From Bog-473 sp963809715 (GTDB taxonomy: Bacteria > Actinomycetota > Acidimicrobiia > Acidimicrobiales > RAAP-2), in NCBI GenBank assembly GCA_963809715.1, contig CAWEKO010000007.1, forward strand, positions 434,001 to 498,000: a DNA stretch of 64,000 bases, written 5' to 3'. The notes under the pieces were generated by a model. It saw nothing but the letters and a program-made list of their open reading frames with translations, ran no database searches and was not told the DNA's origin. The position numbers and the translations under genes were made by a program. The number at the start of each line of letters is the position of its first letter. Position 1 is the stretch's first letter. This document shows, in pieces, positions 8,373-17,495 of the stretch.

Positions 8373-8999
8373 TTAGCTAAGCAGCTCGCGATGACCATCT
8401 TGAAAATATCGCTCGGCACGAAAGACTGGTGTGAGGTCATCGAATCCGCCGAATACGGTCAGTTCGGCCGGCCGCTTGTCAGGAAATCGAAAGAGTGGAA
8501 CGAACGCATCCGCCGTCTTGAGAGGGCCGCTTCGGCGGGCGATCGTCCCCGTGTTCTGGCTTCCTAGCTCGAGTCGGATTCCTTCGGATTCGAGCAGTTT
8601 CAGTGGTGAGAGCCAAATCACATCCTGCGTGCCGTCCTCCTGGACGTACTTCTCCAGATACTTCTCCATGGAGCCTTGGTCGGTAAAGAAGTACACCCGT
8701 TGATTCAGGAGATGAATCCAATCGCGGAACTCGGCTCCGTCTGGATCCGATTTCAGGTCCTTGCGGGCGGACAGCGGTCCCTGGTCTCTGATGGTGACGT
8801 CTTCGCCGCCGACACGAAGGCGAACTGTGTCTTGTCGGGGTGTCGAAAGCAGGGTTTGTCGTTCCTCGTCGGTCAGATCGGCTTCCAGGATCAATTGTTC
8901 CGCCGTCCGGAAACCGTTTTTGGAGATCAGCTCCCAAACGCCAGCGGGACCAACATGGCAGATCATCTTGCAACGAGTAAGGAATTGTTCTGGCGTCAT
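8373..8999 (-). CDS. DUF7002-like protein
   Basis: About 208 residues beginning MTPEQFLTRCKMICHVGPAGVWELISKNG. This N-terminal pattern (a short helix, a His strand, then a WxxIxxxGxxTAxxL helix) is what I recall for the DUF7002 group, and the later YFFTDQGSMEKYLEKYV segment is also kept in that group. Function is unknown; a loose resemblance to ADP-ribosyltransferase-type folds is possible but unproven. ATG 8999 is preferred over the upstream start at 9038 because it begins at the conserved helix. It stands alone and converges with the oxidoreductase gene. Confidence 0.6.
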   Translation of the reverse strand: MTPEQFLTRCKMICHVGPAGVWELISKNGFRTAEQLILEADLTDEERQTLLSTPRQDTVRLRVGGEDVTIRDQGPLSARKDLKSDPDGAEFRDWIHLLNQRVYFFTDQGSMEKYLEKYVQEDGTQDVIWLSPLKLLESEGIRLELGSQNTGTIARRSGPLKTADAFVPLFRFPDKRPAELTVFGGFDDLTPVFRAERYFQDGHRELLS

Positions 9000-9282
9000 T
9001 GCGTCAAGAATCCCACATACTCGGCTGCCCCCGGTCACGCTGGGCCAGATTTGCGCTTCGGCAGAGGGAGAGCCCCGCTCTCAAGGGCCCTGTTTTTGCC
9101 GTCCGAGGGGCACACGAGGCCGGTTTGACGACCACATCACCGCTGGCCGAGTGAGGGCCGTGGCGAGCGAGCCTGGGTCGGCGTGAATGGTCGGTGTCGT
9201 CCGCACTCCGACGAGAAGGCTCTGGTCTAGCGCCCCGACATTGGTCCCGAAAATCCCGAAGCAGGACCCCCGAGACCTTTCT

Positions 9283-9609
9283 TTAGGGCTCGATCGCAGT
9301 CCAGCCGCGACGGCGGAGTTCACCAGCGAGCTGTTCCGACGACAGAATCTTCAATATTTGCTCTTGGGTTGATTTCCGCCACGCCGGCGCGGCGACGGGA
9401 ACACTCCCGCCGGTCTCTCCTTCCTGAAGCCGCCTGATGAAGCCGTCTGCCTCGTCACGAGAGAATTTGCCAGCTGCCTGACGCTGGCTAAACCCCATGG
9501 GGCCTCGTGCATCGCGAAAGTCGGAGTGTCCGGCTTCGTTGAGGAGAGCCAGGAGCTCTTTTACTTGGGTGGCCGAAGCGGGTGGACCTGACTGTTGACC
9601 GAACGCCAT
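9283..9609 (-). CDS. Conserved hypothetical actinobacterial protein
   Basis: A 108-residue protein starting MAFGQQSGPPASATQVKELLALL. It continues with a helix-turn segment (EAGHSDFRDARGPMGFSQRQAAGKFSRDEADGFIRRL) and ends ELAGELRRRGW. I have seen this short helical protein in many actinobacteria without a named function. The order of a small N-terminal helical domain and a charged C-terminal segment suggests a helix bundle that binds a partner. The ATG at 9609 is used because the longer frame upstream is low-complexity. Nothing nearby suggests its role. Confidence 0.6.
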   Translation of the reverse strand: MAFGQQSGPPASATQVKELLALLNEAGHSDFRDARGPMGFSQRQAAGKFSRDEADGFIRRLQEGETGGSVPVAAPAWRKSTQEQILKILSSEQLAGELRRRGWTAIEP

Positions 9610-9745
9610 TTGCACGCATTGTTGCCCACTGGGAGATGGGGGGGTGTGATCCTCTCGGTGCGCTGTGCGTCCACTAAGGAGGCGCCGGTTGTGCAGAAGC
9701 GCTACGCGAGGGACCTCTTTCCCCCGCAGTCCCGGGCGGAGCTCC

Positions 9746-10552
9746 CTATCCGGAGACCACGGCGGCGCGGGCGTAGACGAGGGTGGTGAGCCGGTCGTTG
9801 GAGGTGTCGAAGAGCTCGACCTGAATCGGCGCGTCTGGTCCCTGCCCAAGCAGGCGACATCGCGTCCGGACGGGACCTGCGCCGGTCTGCGCCAGGTAGC
9901 GGAGATCGAGATCCGTGACCACGGCGGGGATCTCGAACCGCGACGACGCCAGCTCTTCGGCCGCGGCCTCAGCCACGAGGGCGACCATTGCGCCCTGAAG
10001 GGTCCCAGCGGGATTGCGCAGGCCCGGTGTCAGCTCCATTTCGACGGCACCCTGCATTGGATCGAGCACGCGAATGCCGGCCTCCTCGCGTAGGGGTTGG
10101 GAGAGCAACCTGGACCCGTCGAACATGGCCATGATTCGTTCGACAGACGCCTGAGGTTTCAGTGGATCTGATTCGCGGCGACGCACCTTGGCAAAACCGA
10201 TAGCGCCGGTGGCGACGGGCTCGCCTTGGCCACTGACCAGGTCAACGACGGCGGTAGCTGAGCGATTGCCTCGCCGGAGGATCGTGGTCTGCGTGTGGAT
10301 GTCATCAGGGGCCGTGCGTGGCCGCATCCGTACCGACATATCCGAGGTGAAGGTCCACACGTCGGGATCATCGTCGACCACGATCCCGGCCACGACGTCG
10401 ATCATCAGCGCCAGGACGCTGGCCCGAACGGCTCCGTGGTGCAAGACCTCAGCTCGGGGACGGAGCTGCATCTGAAACTCACCATCATGGATCTCAGCGT
10501 TGAGGCCCAACCGGTTCGGGAGCGACATGTCGCCGTCGAGAAGGTCGGTCAT
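9746..10552 (-). CDS. Tandem hotdog-fold acyl-CoA thioesterase-like protein
   Basis: A 268-residue protein with two hotdog halves. The first (HHGAVRASVLALMIDVVAG..TFTSDMSVRMRP, residues 38-78) and the second (NPAGTLQGAMVALVAEAAAEE..VVTDLDLRYLA, about 180-225) both carry the signature hotdog helix followed by the acyl-binding strand. Double-hotdog proteins of the PaaI/YbgC/TesB-type superfamily hydrolyse acyl-CoA or hydroxyaryl-CoA thioesters. Likely catalytic acids are in VLALMIDVV and VALVAEAAA. Substrate is unknown, but several acyl-CoA genes lie at 18-24 kb. It is single, with ordinary length. Confidence 0.75.
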   Translation of the reverse strand: MTDLLDGDMSLPNRLGLNAEIHDGEFQMQLRPRAEVLHHGAVRASVLALMIDVVAGIVVDDDPDVWTFTSDMSVRMRPRTAPDDIHTQTTILRRGNRSATAVVDLVSGQGEPVATGAIGFAKVRRRESDPLKPQASVERIMAMFDGSRLLSQPLREEAGIRVLDPMQGAVEMELTPGLRNPAGTLQGAMVALVAEAAAEELASSRFEIPAVVTDLDLRYLAQTGAGPVRTRCRLLGQGPDAPIQVELFDTSNDRLTTLVYARAAVVSG

Positions 10553-10712
10553 TGGCCTATCGGGTGGGACATGGGGCGGTGACCATAGCGGCAGATCTCT
10601 GACGGCAACTAGTTGTCGAATTTCGCGGAGACATTGTGCGGAGGCCGAGCATGTCGCCAGGGCGGCCCAGACCGCATGAAGTTAGACTCAATGCGATAGT
10701 TGAGTGGCGGCG

Positions 10713-11018
10713 TCAGCGTAGAGGGCGAGACGTCGCCACCTCGAAAAGCGTAATCTCAACGCTCCGAGGCGCCGGTCTGGCTTCACCATCCCGAGGCGCG
10801 TTCTTCTGTTGGGAGAGGTGCTGTTGGAGGTGTTCCATTGACTCCCAACGCTCGGACAGCACGACGCGTTCCGGGTCGAGGGGGTCGGCCGCGATGACGT
10901 ATTCGAGGCAACCATCCTCCTCTCGAGAGGAACGCATCGCCTCGATGCTGGTCTCGACGAAACGGTCCCGTTCAGTCGGATCAATCGAGAACACTCCCTG
11001 CACAATCACGATGGCCAT
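10713..11018 (-). CDS. Antibiotic-biosynthesis monooxygenase (ABM) domain protein
   Basis: A 101-residue ferredoxin-like alpha/beta protein: MAIVIVQGVFSIDPTERDRF (strand 1 and helix 1), then SSREEDGCLEYVIAADPLDPERVVLSERWES and the helix EHLQQHLSQQ. This is the ABM domain of quinol monooxygenases, haem-degrading enzymes and related oxygenases, which act as dimers without a bound cofactor. The His/Asn/Trp positions that would mark a haem monooxygenase are not clear, so a YgiN-like quinol monooxygenase is the more general guess. The ATG at 11018 coincides with the first strand; an upstream ATG at 11078 is unlikely. Confidence 0.75.
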   Translation of the reverse strand: MAIVIVQGVFSIDPTERDRFVETSIEAMRSSREEDGCLEYVIAADPLDPERVVLSERWESMEHLQQHLSQQKNAPRDGEARPAPRSVEITLFEVATSRPLR

Positions 11019-11177
11019 ATGCCTTGTATAGGCGATGTCGCGTGTCAGCCGCTGCCCTCGTAGAGAGGAGCGGCCCAAGGCACCATGACGAACCGGTCCA
11101 CAGCCCCAAAACGTCAGGATGAAGTGCGGTCCTCTGTCCTGAAGCGCGATGCCAGGAGTCGATCGGCGTCCCCACGC

Positions 11178-11435
11178 CTATGCCAGCCGCTTGGCCCTGG
11201 CCAGCCCCTCGGAGCTGTAGGTGCCGTCGGGAAAGACAGCGTCCCATGCGTCTCGTACCCCACGGAAGTCCTCGCTGGGGCCGTAGGCGGCGCGCGCGGC
11301 GGCCACCACTTCGTCTCGACGGTCAGCGACGGCGACACCCGAGGCGAACTCCAACTCATTGTCGATCTGGGCGATCGACTCGGCGAAGCGGCGTTTGTGT
11401 CCGATCAAGCGGACTGCGTTTTGGGGAGGCGTCAT
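11178..11435 (-). CDS. Small hypothetical protein
   Basis: An 85-residue, charged helical protein (MTPPQNAVRLIGHKRRFAESIAQIDNELEF, then RRDEVVAAARAAYGPSEDFRGVRDAWDAVF). The ATG follows an AAGGACCTCTC ribosome site, which supports this start over the upstream one at 11555. No family recognised. The conserved-looking Trp, Phe and charged helix pattern would suit a small regulatory or toxin-antitoxin-type partner, but there is no second gene of such a pair beside it. Confidence 0.5.
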   Translation of the reverse strand: MTPPQNAVRLIGHKRRFAESIAQIDNELEFASGVAVADRRDEVVAAARAAYGPSEDFRGVRDAWDAVFPDGTYSSEGLARAKRLA

Positions 11436-11675
11436 GAGAGGTCCTTGTCGTCGCTGGTAGGGGCGGAAGGGAGTTCGTCCTGCCGAATCCTCGCTGTGGT
11501 GCGCGGGCTCTGCGGTTGGCTCCGAACAACTTACAAAATAGCGTGGGATGTGCAAACACGGACCGCATCAGGGTTTCCAGGTGAGAGGTGCTGCTGAATG
11601 TGGGCCCGGGTCCGCTGGTCCGAGTCTGATCGTCAGCGCACGGCATTGGCCTCCGTACCCTTACAACGTATCGAC

Positions 11676-12017
11676 ATGGAACCTATTGACGCGGACGCCT
11701 TCGAAGCCTTGGTTGCGGAGGCTCTGGAGACTATCCCTGATCAGCTTCGTTCGGAGATGGAGAACGTTGCGATCATCATCGATGACGAGAGCCCTCCAGG
11801 ACCGCTCTACGGCCTTTATCAGGGCGTGCCGTTGACGAAGAGGGGTACCTATGTCGGGGCGAGTCCGGACCAGATCACGCTGTTTCTCGCCACGATCTGT
11901 GAGTCGGCCGCGACGACCGAGGAGCTGGCCAACCGAGTGCGAATCACCTTGCTTCACGAGGTCGGCCACCATTTCGGCATTGGTGAAGCCCGGCTACACG
12001 AACTCGGTTGGTCGTAA
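11676..12017 (+). CDS. Zincin-like metallopeptidase (Zincin_1 type)
   Basis: A 113-residue protein with the short zincin signature near its end: LLHEVGHHFGIGEARLHELGW, giving the metal-binding HExxH and the downstream Glu/Arg helix of the DUF/Zincin_1 family. The N-terminal part (FEALVAEALETIPDQL..ENVAIIIDDES) matches the family's opening. These are minimal actinobacterial zinc metallopeptidase folds of unknown substrate. ATG 11676 is used; the frame is open from 11598 but the added residues look non-native. The next gene (NUDIX) starts soon after on the same strand, so they may be co-transcribed. Confidence 0.85.
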   Translation: MEPIDADAFEALVAEALETIPDQLRSEMENVAIIIDDESPPGPLYGLYQGVPLTKRGTYVGASPDQITLFLATICESAATTEELANRVRITLLHEVGHHFGIGEARLHELGWS

Positions 12018-12112
12018 CAACGAAACATCAATTTCAGTCCGGGGCCCCGGACCCGCTGTCGGAGGGCAGAATCGTGGCCGCCGAATCACCAGTCCGAAGC
12101 TACGTTGGCTTC

Positions 12113-12595
12113 GTGATCTCCCCTTACATTCGGCAACTCCGGGACATGGTCGGACATCATCTCCTCCTGCTTCCGTCGACGGCAGTACTGCCGCGAGACA
12201 GTGCCGGGCGAATTCTTCTCGTACGCCTCATCGATACGGGCAACTGGGCCACCATCGGCGGTGCAGTGGAGCCGGATGAAAGTCCTCGGGAGTGCGCGGT
12301 CCGCGAGGCCGAAGAGGAATCTGGGGTCACGGTAGAGCTGGGCGGGGTTCTCGGGGTTCTCGGAGGTCCCGAGTATCACGTGACCTATCCGAATGGGGAC
12401 GCGACCGCCTACGTCGTGACGGTTTTCGACGCCACAGTCGTTGAAGGCACCCCTCGACCAGACGGTGATGAGACCTCCGAAGTGGGCTGGTTCAAGCCCG
12501 AAGAGCTACCGCTCGGCCAGATGGGCGGACTGGCGAAGGCCCTCTTTCGTGATCTCGGGTTTGTTGGTGCCGAAGGTCTCAACGCCACTTGTTAG
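12113..12595 (+). CDS. NUDIX hydrolase
   Basis: A 160-residue NUDIX protein. The NUDIX box is intact: GGAVEPDESPRECAVREAEEESGV reads Gx5Ex7REuxEExGu, where the acidic residues bind Mg2+ for hydrolysis of a nucleoside-diphosphate-linked substrate. The N-terminus (ISPYIRQLRDMVGHHLLLLPSTAVLPRD) is the usual first strand in actinobacterial members, so a GTG at 12113 is chosen; the frame extends upstream to 12008, overlapping the zincin gene. The substrate (ADP-ribose, dNTP, nucleotide-sugar) cannot be fixed. The C-terminus (GMP of VGWFKPEELPLGQ) is standard. It is probably expressed together with the zincin gene. Confidence 0.88.
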   Translation: MISPYIRQLRDMVGHHLLLLPSTAVLPRDSAGRILLVRLIDTGNWATIGGAVEPDESPRECAVREAEEESGVTVELGGVLGVLGGPEYHVTYPNGDATAYVVTVFDATVVEGTPRPDGDETSEVGWFKPEELPLGQMGGLAKALFRDLGFVGAEGLNATC

Positions 12596-12776
12596 CCGGT
12601 CCTGGTCCATGTCAGCGATGCTGGCACGGACCAGTTGGCAGGCGCTGGGCCGGTGGCCGACCTACCGGGTGGTCCACTCATCTCCCGTGATCGGGCAACG
12701 GCCTCCGACCCTTTCGAGAGTCCGGGAGACGCTCGACGCCAGGGCGATACCGCCCGTCGGCAATGATCAGAGACCG

Positions 12777-13400
12777 ATGATCGAAACTCGCCGGGCCGGT
12801 CCGGACGACCTCAGGCCAGCCAGTGAAGTTCTTGGCCAAGCGTTCGCCGACTATCCCTGGACGAGGTGGACGGTTGACCAGGACGATCACCAGGCGCGAA
12901 TCACTCGACTTCAGTTTCTGGCCCTTGAGAACCTGGGCATGCCTTTCGGCGAGGTATGGCTGAGCAGTCTCGACGATACGGTCCAGTCAGTCGCAGTGTG
13001 GATGGACAGCGCCGTTCCGGTCCCCTCGTGGGTTCATCACGCCATGGATGCGACTGTTGCGAGCCTGGAGGGGTCCCGCCACGATGCGTCGCTGGCGGCA
13101 GCACGAGCGATCGAGGGTTGGCGGCCGTTCGAGCGCCACTTCGCTCTGGCCGTCCTAGGAACCGCGCCGGCGAGGCAACGAGAGGGCCTCGGCGCTCGGA
13201 CGTTGGCTCCGGGCCTGGCCGCCGCCGACCGAGAAGGTGCCGGGTCGTTTCTCGAAACGTCGTCCGTGTCGAACCTCGACTTCTACTCGACCGTCGGCTT
13301 CGAGGTCATCGGCCACAGGCGTCTTGGGGGCGGCGGCCCTGATGTCTGGGCGATGTTCCGCGAGCCTTTGCCCGTCAGCGGCAGGTGTCCTGCCGCCTAA
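12777..13400 (+). CDS. GNAT-family N-acetyltransferase
   Basis: A 207-residue GNAT protein (MIETRRAGPDDLRPASEVLGQAFADYPWTRWT, a typical opening with substrate-side helices). The acetyl-CoA loop is ARQREGLGARTL, and the late strand and helix ETSSVSNLDFYSTVGFEVIGHRRL are the usual GNAT end. The domain extends over the whole protein. The same kind of protein occurs in broken form at 15120-15637 (a related WIPPDRF/ DDGGRRYDEF family), so this region carries several GNAT genes. The ATG at 12777 follows a weak purine stretch; no operon. Confidence 0.85.
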   Translation: MIETRRAGPDDLRPASEVLGQAFADYPWTRWTVDQDDHQARITRLQFLALENLGMPFGEVWLSSLDDTVQSVAVWMDSAVPVPSWVHHAMDATVASLEGSRHDASLAAARAIEGWRPFERHFALAVLGTAPARQREGLGARTLAPGLAAADREGAGSFLETSSVSNLDFYSTVGFEVIGHRRLGGGGPDVWAMFREPLPVSGRCPAA

Positions 13401-13606
13401 CCGAACATCCATCCTGCACCAGCGACGGACACCACAGGCAATCTGCGGGCGACGCGAGGATCGGCGATCTGTGCTTGGACGGGCGACCCACAACGGGCGC
13501 GAATTGTGCGCCGCGACATGCCTCAGAGGTGTCGAAGTGCCCCACAGTGCCTGCGCGGTCCTGGAGGTGAGGAGCTTCGCAGTCGCTGATGACTACGTTG
13601 TGGCCA

Positions 13607-14044
13607 ATGACGATCCAACGGATGGACAACGTCGGCGTCGTTGTCGACGATCTTGACGCTGCTGTTGCGTTCTTCCTTGAACTCGGTCTGGAGCTGGAAG
13701 GCGAGGCCATTGTCGAGGGGCAATGGGTTGACCGAGTCGTCGGACTCGACGATGTCCGAGCCGACATCGCTATGGTGCGGACACCCGACGGTCACGGCCG
13801 GCTTGAACTGACGAAGTTCCACACGCCGACGGCGCTCAGCACCGGGCTGCACGCACCGGCGAACACTCTCGGCATACGTCGCATCATGTTCGCCGTCGAC
13901 GATATCGACGACGTCCTTGACCGTCTGCAGGCACACGGTGCCGAGCTCGTCGGCGAGCTGGAACAGTACGAGGACGTCTATCGGCTCTGCTACGTCCGCG
14001 GCCCCGAGGGCATCATCGTTGGGCTGGCCGAGCAAATCAGCTGA
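13607..14044 (+). CDS. VOC-family protein
   Basis: A 145-residue vicinal-oxygen-chelate protein: MTIQRMDNVGVVVDDLDAAVAFF (first module start), GRLELTKFHTP in the centre, RRIMFAVDDIDDVLDRLQAHG (second module), YVRGPEGIIVGLAE at the end, where the Glu is the usual last metal ligand. It resembles bleomycin/fosfomycin-type or lactoylglutathione-lyase-like proteins. The ATG at 13607 is six codons inside the longest frame and matches the family opening. It is single. Confidence 0.88.
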   Translation: MTIQRMDNVGVVVDDLDAAVAFFLELGLELEGEAIVEGQWVDRVVGLDDVRADIAMVRTPDGHGRLELTKFHTPTALSTGLHAPANTLGIRRIMFAVDDIDDVLDRLQAHGAELVGELEQYEDVYRLCYVRGPEGIIVGLAEQIS

Positions 14045-14182
14045 AGAACCAGTCCTATCCCCGAGGATCATTCATGACGGCGGTACGCCTGTCCCGAGGT
14101 GCTCGAGTGTCTCACCGTCGAGGCGTCGTGGGGCATCCTCCTGATCCCGCTGAGGCCTGGGATCGTCCGAGACCGAAGGTCC

Positions 14183-14746
14183 TCACGGTGTGATGCGGTA
14201 GTGAAGGTGGACGACTCCGCTGCGAGAGCGCCGCTCACTCAGCAGTTGAAGGTCGAGACGCGCCTGCCTGGGGAGGGCGTGTTTGCCGCCTCCGAGCACG
14301 ACCGGCCAGAAGAACACGTGGCACTCGTCCACCAAGCCCGCCCCGAAGGCCTGGGCCGCGAGATCAGCTCCGCCCACCGTGAGATCGCGGGTTTCCCTGG
14401 CCTTCATCCGCCGAATCGCCTCGACGTCGAACGCTCGCTCGAGGGTCGTCCTCCCGCTTGACACCGCTGTCAGGGTCTTCGAGAAAACGACCTTGTCGGC
14501 CGCTCGCCAGAGGTTGGCGAAGTCCACCAGCCAGGGTGGCTCGTCAGCGACGGGGGCGCTCTCCCAGAAGACCATCGCCTCATACATGCGGCGTCCGTAG
14601 AGATAGGTGCCGACCGTGCGCTCGAGGCCGTTGATGAAACTGAAGTACTCCTCGTCGGGGGTACCCCAACTGATGCCACCGTCCCGGTCCTCGGAGTAAC
14701 CGTCGAGCGACGTGTTCGCAACGTAGATGAGCTTGGCCACTGGCAT
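14183..14746 (-). CDS. RibD-C/dihydrofolate-reductase-like NADPH reductase
   Basis: A 187-residue protein of the RibD C-terminal domain family: AKLIYVANTSLDGYSEDRDGG, YLYGRRMYEAMVFWE, then LTVGGADLAAQAFGAGLVDE and PVVLGGGKHALP. These are the family's nucleotide-binding strands. The domain reduces pyrimidine or pterin-type substrates with NADPH. In actinobacteria such single-domain proteins (DHFR-like family) have unknown natural substrates. ATG 14746 is well placed; the end is normal. It converges with nothing and sits beside 370 bp of non-coding sequence. Confidence 0.88.
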   Translation of the reverse strand: MPVAKLIYVANTSLDGYSEDRDGGISWGTPDEEYFSFINGLERTVGTYLYGRRMYEAMVFWESAPVADEPPWLVDFANLWRAADKVVFSKTLTAVSSGRTTLERAFDVEAIRRMKARETRDLTVGGADLAAQAFGAGLVDECHVFFWPVVLGGGKHALPRQARLDLQLLSERRSRSGVVHLHYRITP

Positions 14747-15119
14747 GCCTCCGAACGGGATCTCGACCGAAGATAGTTCGCACTGACCTGCTCGGGATTA
14801 CCCGCTACCAAGTAGTCCGGCCTCGCCTCAGCCGCTATCAATGGCTGGGGTCGGTACCCGTTCGACAAATTTGTGGATCGATCGGGTCCGATGTGTCGCT
14901 AAGGTACCGCGGCCGCCGCTGGCGCTACGACGACAGCGGTGATGATGTCACCGGCGACGTGTCCAGAGAGTCCCAAACGTCTCCAAACCAGCACGATGAG
15001 TTGACCCGTGTTGTCGGAGGTGCAGGTGGATGGGTAGGGCTGGGGCAGAAACGAGCACAACAGCTTGGAGCGTTGGCGATGAGCCAGTAGCTGTCACTCG
15101 GAACGCTGGTCCGTGCCTC
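14747..15119. other. 373-bp stretch with no recognised gene
   Basis: Lies between the reductase start and the end of the GNAT pseudogene. No motif, tRNA or long repeat was recognised. Confidence 0.5.
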
Positions 15120-15637
15120 TCAAAGGTCCAATCTCATGAACCAGATCCGAGGCCCGGAGTTGGGAGCGTACGCGTCATCGATGACGCGGAAGCCCTAGCT
15201 CCCATAGATGGACACGTTGCGCTCAGTGCCCGTTGATAGGAAAGCGCCTAGGTCCTCAGTCCGTGCCCGGTCCTGTCCCTTGACGATCGAGGCCCCTCCG
15301 AAGCCCCGGCCCTGAAGTCTTGGATCGACAGCGATCGAGTCGAGCTGCCAGAGCCGTCACTCGGGCTTCGGCTCTCGATCCAGCGCCAAAATTCGTCGTA
15401 ACGACGGCCGCCGTCGTCTGGCAGAGCATGAATCTGTGGTTGATTCCAAGGATTGTCCGGCCACGATTCGAATCGGTCGGGCGGGATCCACACAGCAGCC
15501 CCACTCGCGTTGCCCGCTTCCGATACAAGACCCAACTCAAGTGCGACCTGAAGAAACAAGGTGAAGCATCTGGTGAAACACTCCACCGGATCTTCCACTA
15601 CACCCATTGGCCAACGCATCATCCGGCAACTTCCCAC
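15120..15637 (-). pseudogene. GNAT acetyltransferase, frameshift plus in-frame stop
   Basis: The upstream part reads AAVWIPPDRFESWPDNPW, then DDGGRRYDEFWRWIESR, a known opening of one GNAT group. Near 15355 the frame must change by one base (a base appears to be missing) to continue as LWQLDSIAVDPRLQGRGFGGASI, the acetyl-CoA loop, and then STGTERNVSIYGS. At that point a TAG interrupts, after which GFRVIDDAYAP..GPRIWFMRLDL follows to a TGA at 15120. Two lesions indicate genuine decay rather than one sequencing slip. The 5' end may also be damaged, because the first residues do not match the family start. It resembles the intact GNAT at 12777-13400 in style but is a separate gene. Confidence 0.75.
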
Positions 15638-15800
15638 GATGGAGTTGGCCGGCGTCTCAAAGGACTATCTCCTAGAACTCATCTGACGGGATCAGTGGGG
15701 TGTCGCAATTCGTCTTCTCGCGGGCAAGCCTGCGGTTCTCCAAACGTCTGAGTTACCTAATCCGAGCCGGGTCGGTCCAACCCCATCGCGAGCCGGTGGT

Positions 15801-16635
15801 TTAGGCGCTTGGCGTGACCGGGCTGACGTTGTAGCGCAGCTCCCCGGTCGACACGTCGATGTCGTAATACTCGACGCCCGTCTCCACGTGCGGGTCGTCC
15901 GCGTCGAAGGCGACGGCGATCTTGTTCGCAGTGTTGCGGACGATATCGAGGGTCAGCTCGCTTGCGGCGGCAGTACCCAGAGCGTCCACGACCTGCTTGC
16001 CCAGCCCGGGTGGCCAGCGGATCGGCCTCCACACGAAGGCATCCACGACCTGGAGGGCCAGGGCCTGGGCGTCGGAGATACCGCTCGGATCCCTGTCATC
16101 GAAGAGATCACTCCTACCTGCCAGATCGATGGCACGGACGCTCCGGCGGGACTGGCAGAGCCGGCAGTCGTGGGCTCTCGCTCCCGCGGAGCCTGACCAG
16201 TTCGGAGGTGACCGGATCGAGGGCTTGCAGTTTGGCCACCTCTACGAGAAATCTTTCGTGGGCTACCCAGGGATCGGTCTCGGCAGAAGTCGGGATCGGA
16301 CGCCATTCTTCGCCGAACATCTCGCGGTAGGCGGCATCTGCGCGAATCATCATGTCCTCCGTCCAAACGGCAAGGACGAAGGCTGGGGCACCGGCACCGA
16401 GTTCGGCCAGTCCCGCCACTCGAACATCAGTGGTCATGGATGCCACATCGACGACCATCTGTTCGGCGAAGGCCATCGCGTCAGATCTCGGAACGGCAGG
16501 AAGGGCCGGGTCCAGGCTGGCGCGAGCAATGGCACGGGCCTGTTCCGTCCGGTTGGTCGGCATGGTCGAGGCGACTGCGTCGATCAATTCGTCCCATGCC
16601 GCGAAGGCCACCGGCGCCTGATCCCGTGCGATCAC
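15801..16635 (-). pseudogene. AhpD/carboxymuconolactone decarboxylase-like protein, frameshifted
   Basis: Residues 1-150 in one frame (MIARDQAPVAFAAWDELIDAV, later VELVRLRG) continue in another frame as AHDCRLCQSRRSVRAIDLAG, a CxxC active-site loop, then DAFVWRPIRW and the tail VVDALGTAAASELTLDIVRN..SPVTPSA. The join is at about 16175-16182 and needs one extra base removed (835 bp is 278 codons plus one). With the frame mended, the gene encodes a protein of about 277 residues of the AhpD/CMD superfamily, whose CxxC reduces peroxides or supports decarboxylation. The mended length is normal for the larger actinobacterial members. It might be intact in the real genome if the base is an error. 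Confidence 0.7.
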
Positions 16636-16955
16636 AGTTCGACCCTACTGGTCATTTCACGCGTCATGAAAGCCCCACAGGCTTGCCCAGACGGACGTCA
16701 CCGCCCCAGATCGCCGGGAGGTTGAGGCAATTCGGATCGTCACCATCACAGCAATCGGTCACCTCGTAGACGCATAAATCCTCGGCCCGCTCCTAGAACG
16801 CGTCTCAGGCTCCTGCTGACGTGAGACTCGCCACTCTCGCCGACCTGACATAGCGACATCATTCCGACGGAGGCACTCCCTGCGCCGATGACTGACGCGC
16901 ACTATGGGTCATCCGCCGCTCCCCAGGTCCGTCGATGTGCGCTATCACGTAGGGC
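16636..16955. other. 320-bp stretch with no recognised gene
   Basis: Between the start of the AhpD-like pseudogene and the DinB gene, which are transcribed away from each other, so it probably holds both promoters. No other feature recognised. Confidence 0.5.
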
Positions 16956-17495
16956 GTGGCGAGCCCGTTTGTGCAGAGCATGGCCAGCAACTTCGAGGAA
17001 GCGCTGCGGCTGATGGAGGCGGCGCTGACGGATTGTCCCGACGATCTCTGGGAGACGGACCTGTGGCCGGACGAGGCGCCAATGGGTCCATCACCGCACG
17101 GTGGATTGCACGGCTCAGCCCCCTGGTTCCTGGCATACCACGCGCTGCTGACCCTCGACTACGACCTCACCGCCGAGTTCGAGCCGTGGAAACCGCCACA
17201 ACCTTTTGACGAGAACACATACGCCTTTCCCGACCGTATGTTCACCAAGGCCGAACTCCTCGGTTACATCGACTACTGCCGCGGACGGGTGCGCCGAACG
17301 CTCGATGCGCTCACAGAGGACGCGGCGGCCCGGCCACTGCCTAGCGCCCATCGATACCACGGCATGCTGTACGGAGTGATTGTCGGCAGCATCCCGCTGC
17401 ACGTTCTTGAGCACGCCGCCCAGATCCGCCAGTTCCTCACTGCAGCCGGAATCAGAGTGCAACCTATGCCCGGCGATCGTGGGTACGCGGGGTGA
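16956..17495 (+). CDS. DinB-family (putative metal-dependent) protein
   Basis: A 179-residue four-helix DinB protein: SMASNFEEALRLMEAAL..DDLWE, then HGSAPWFLAYHALLTLDYDL with the first His ligand region, LLGYIDYCRGRVRRTL, and the last helix VGSIPLHVLEHAAQIRQFL containing the HxxxH ligand pair. The family uses three His residues to bind Ni or Zn, and many members are thiol-dependent transferases with bacillithiol or mycothiol. GTG 16956 gives the fullest N-terminus; ATG 16980 is an alternative. Three other DinB/MDMPI-type proteins occur in this window (34809 and 40348 among them), which fits a mycothiol-using actinobacterium. Confidence 0.85.
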   Translation: MASPFVQSMASNFEEALRLMEAALTDCPDDLWETDLWPDEAPMGPSPHGGLHGSAPWFLAYHALLTLDYDLTAEFEPWKPPQPFDENTYAFPDRMFTKAELLGYIDYCRGRVRRTLDALTEDAAARPLPSAHRYHGMLYGVIVGSIPLHVLEHAAQIRQFLTAAGIRVQPMPGDRGYAG

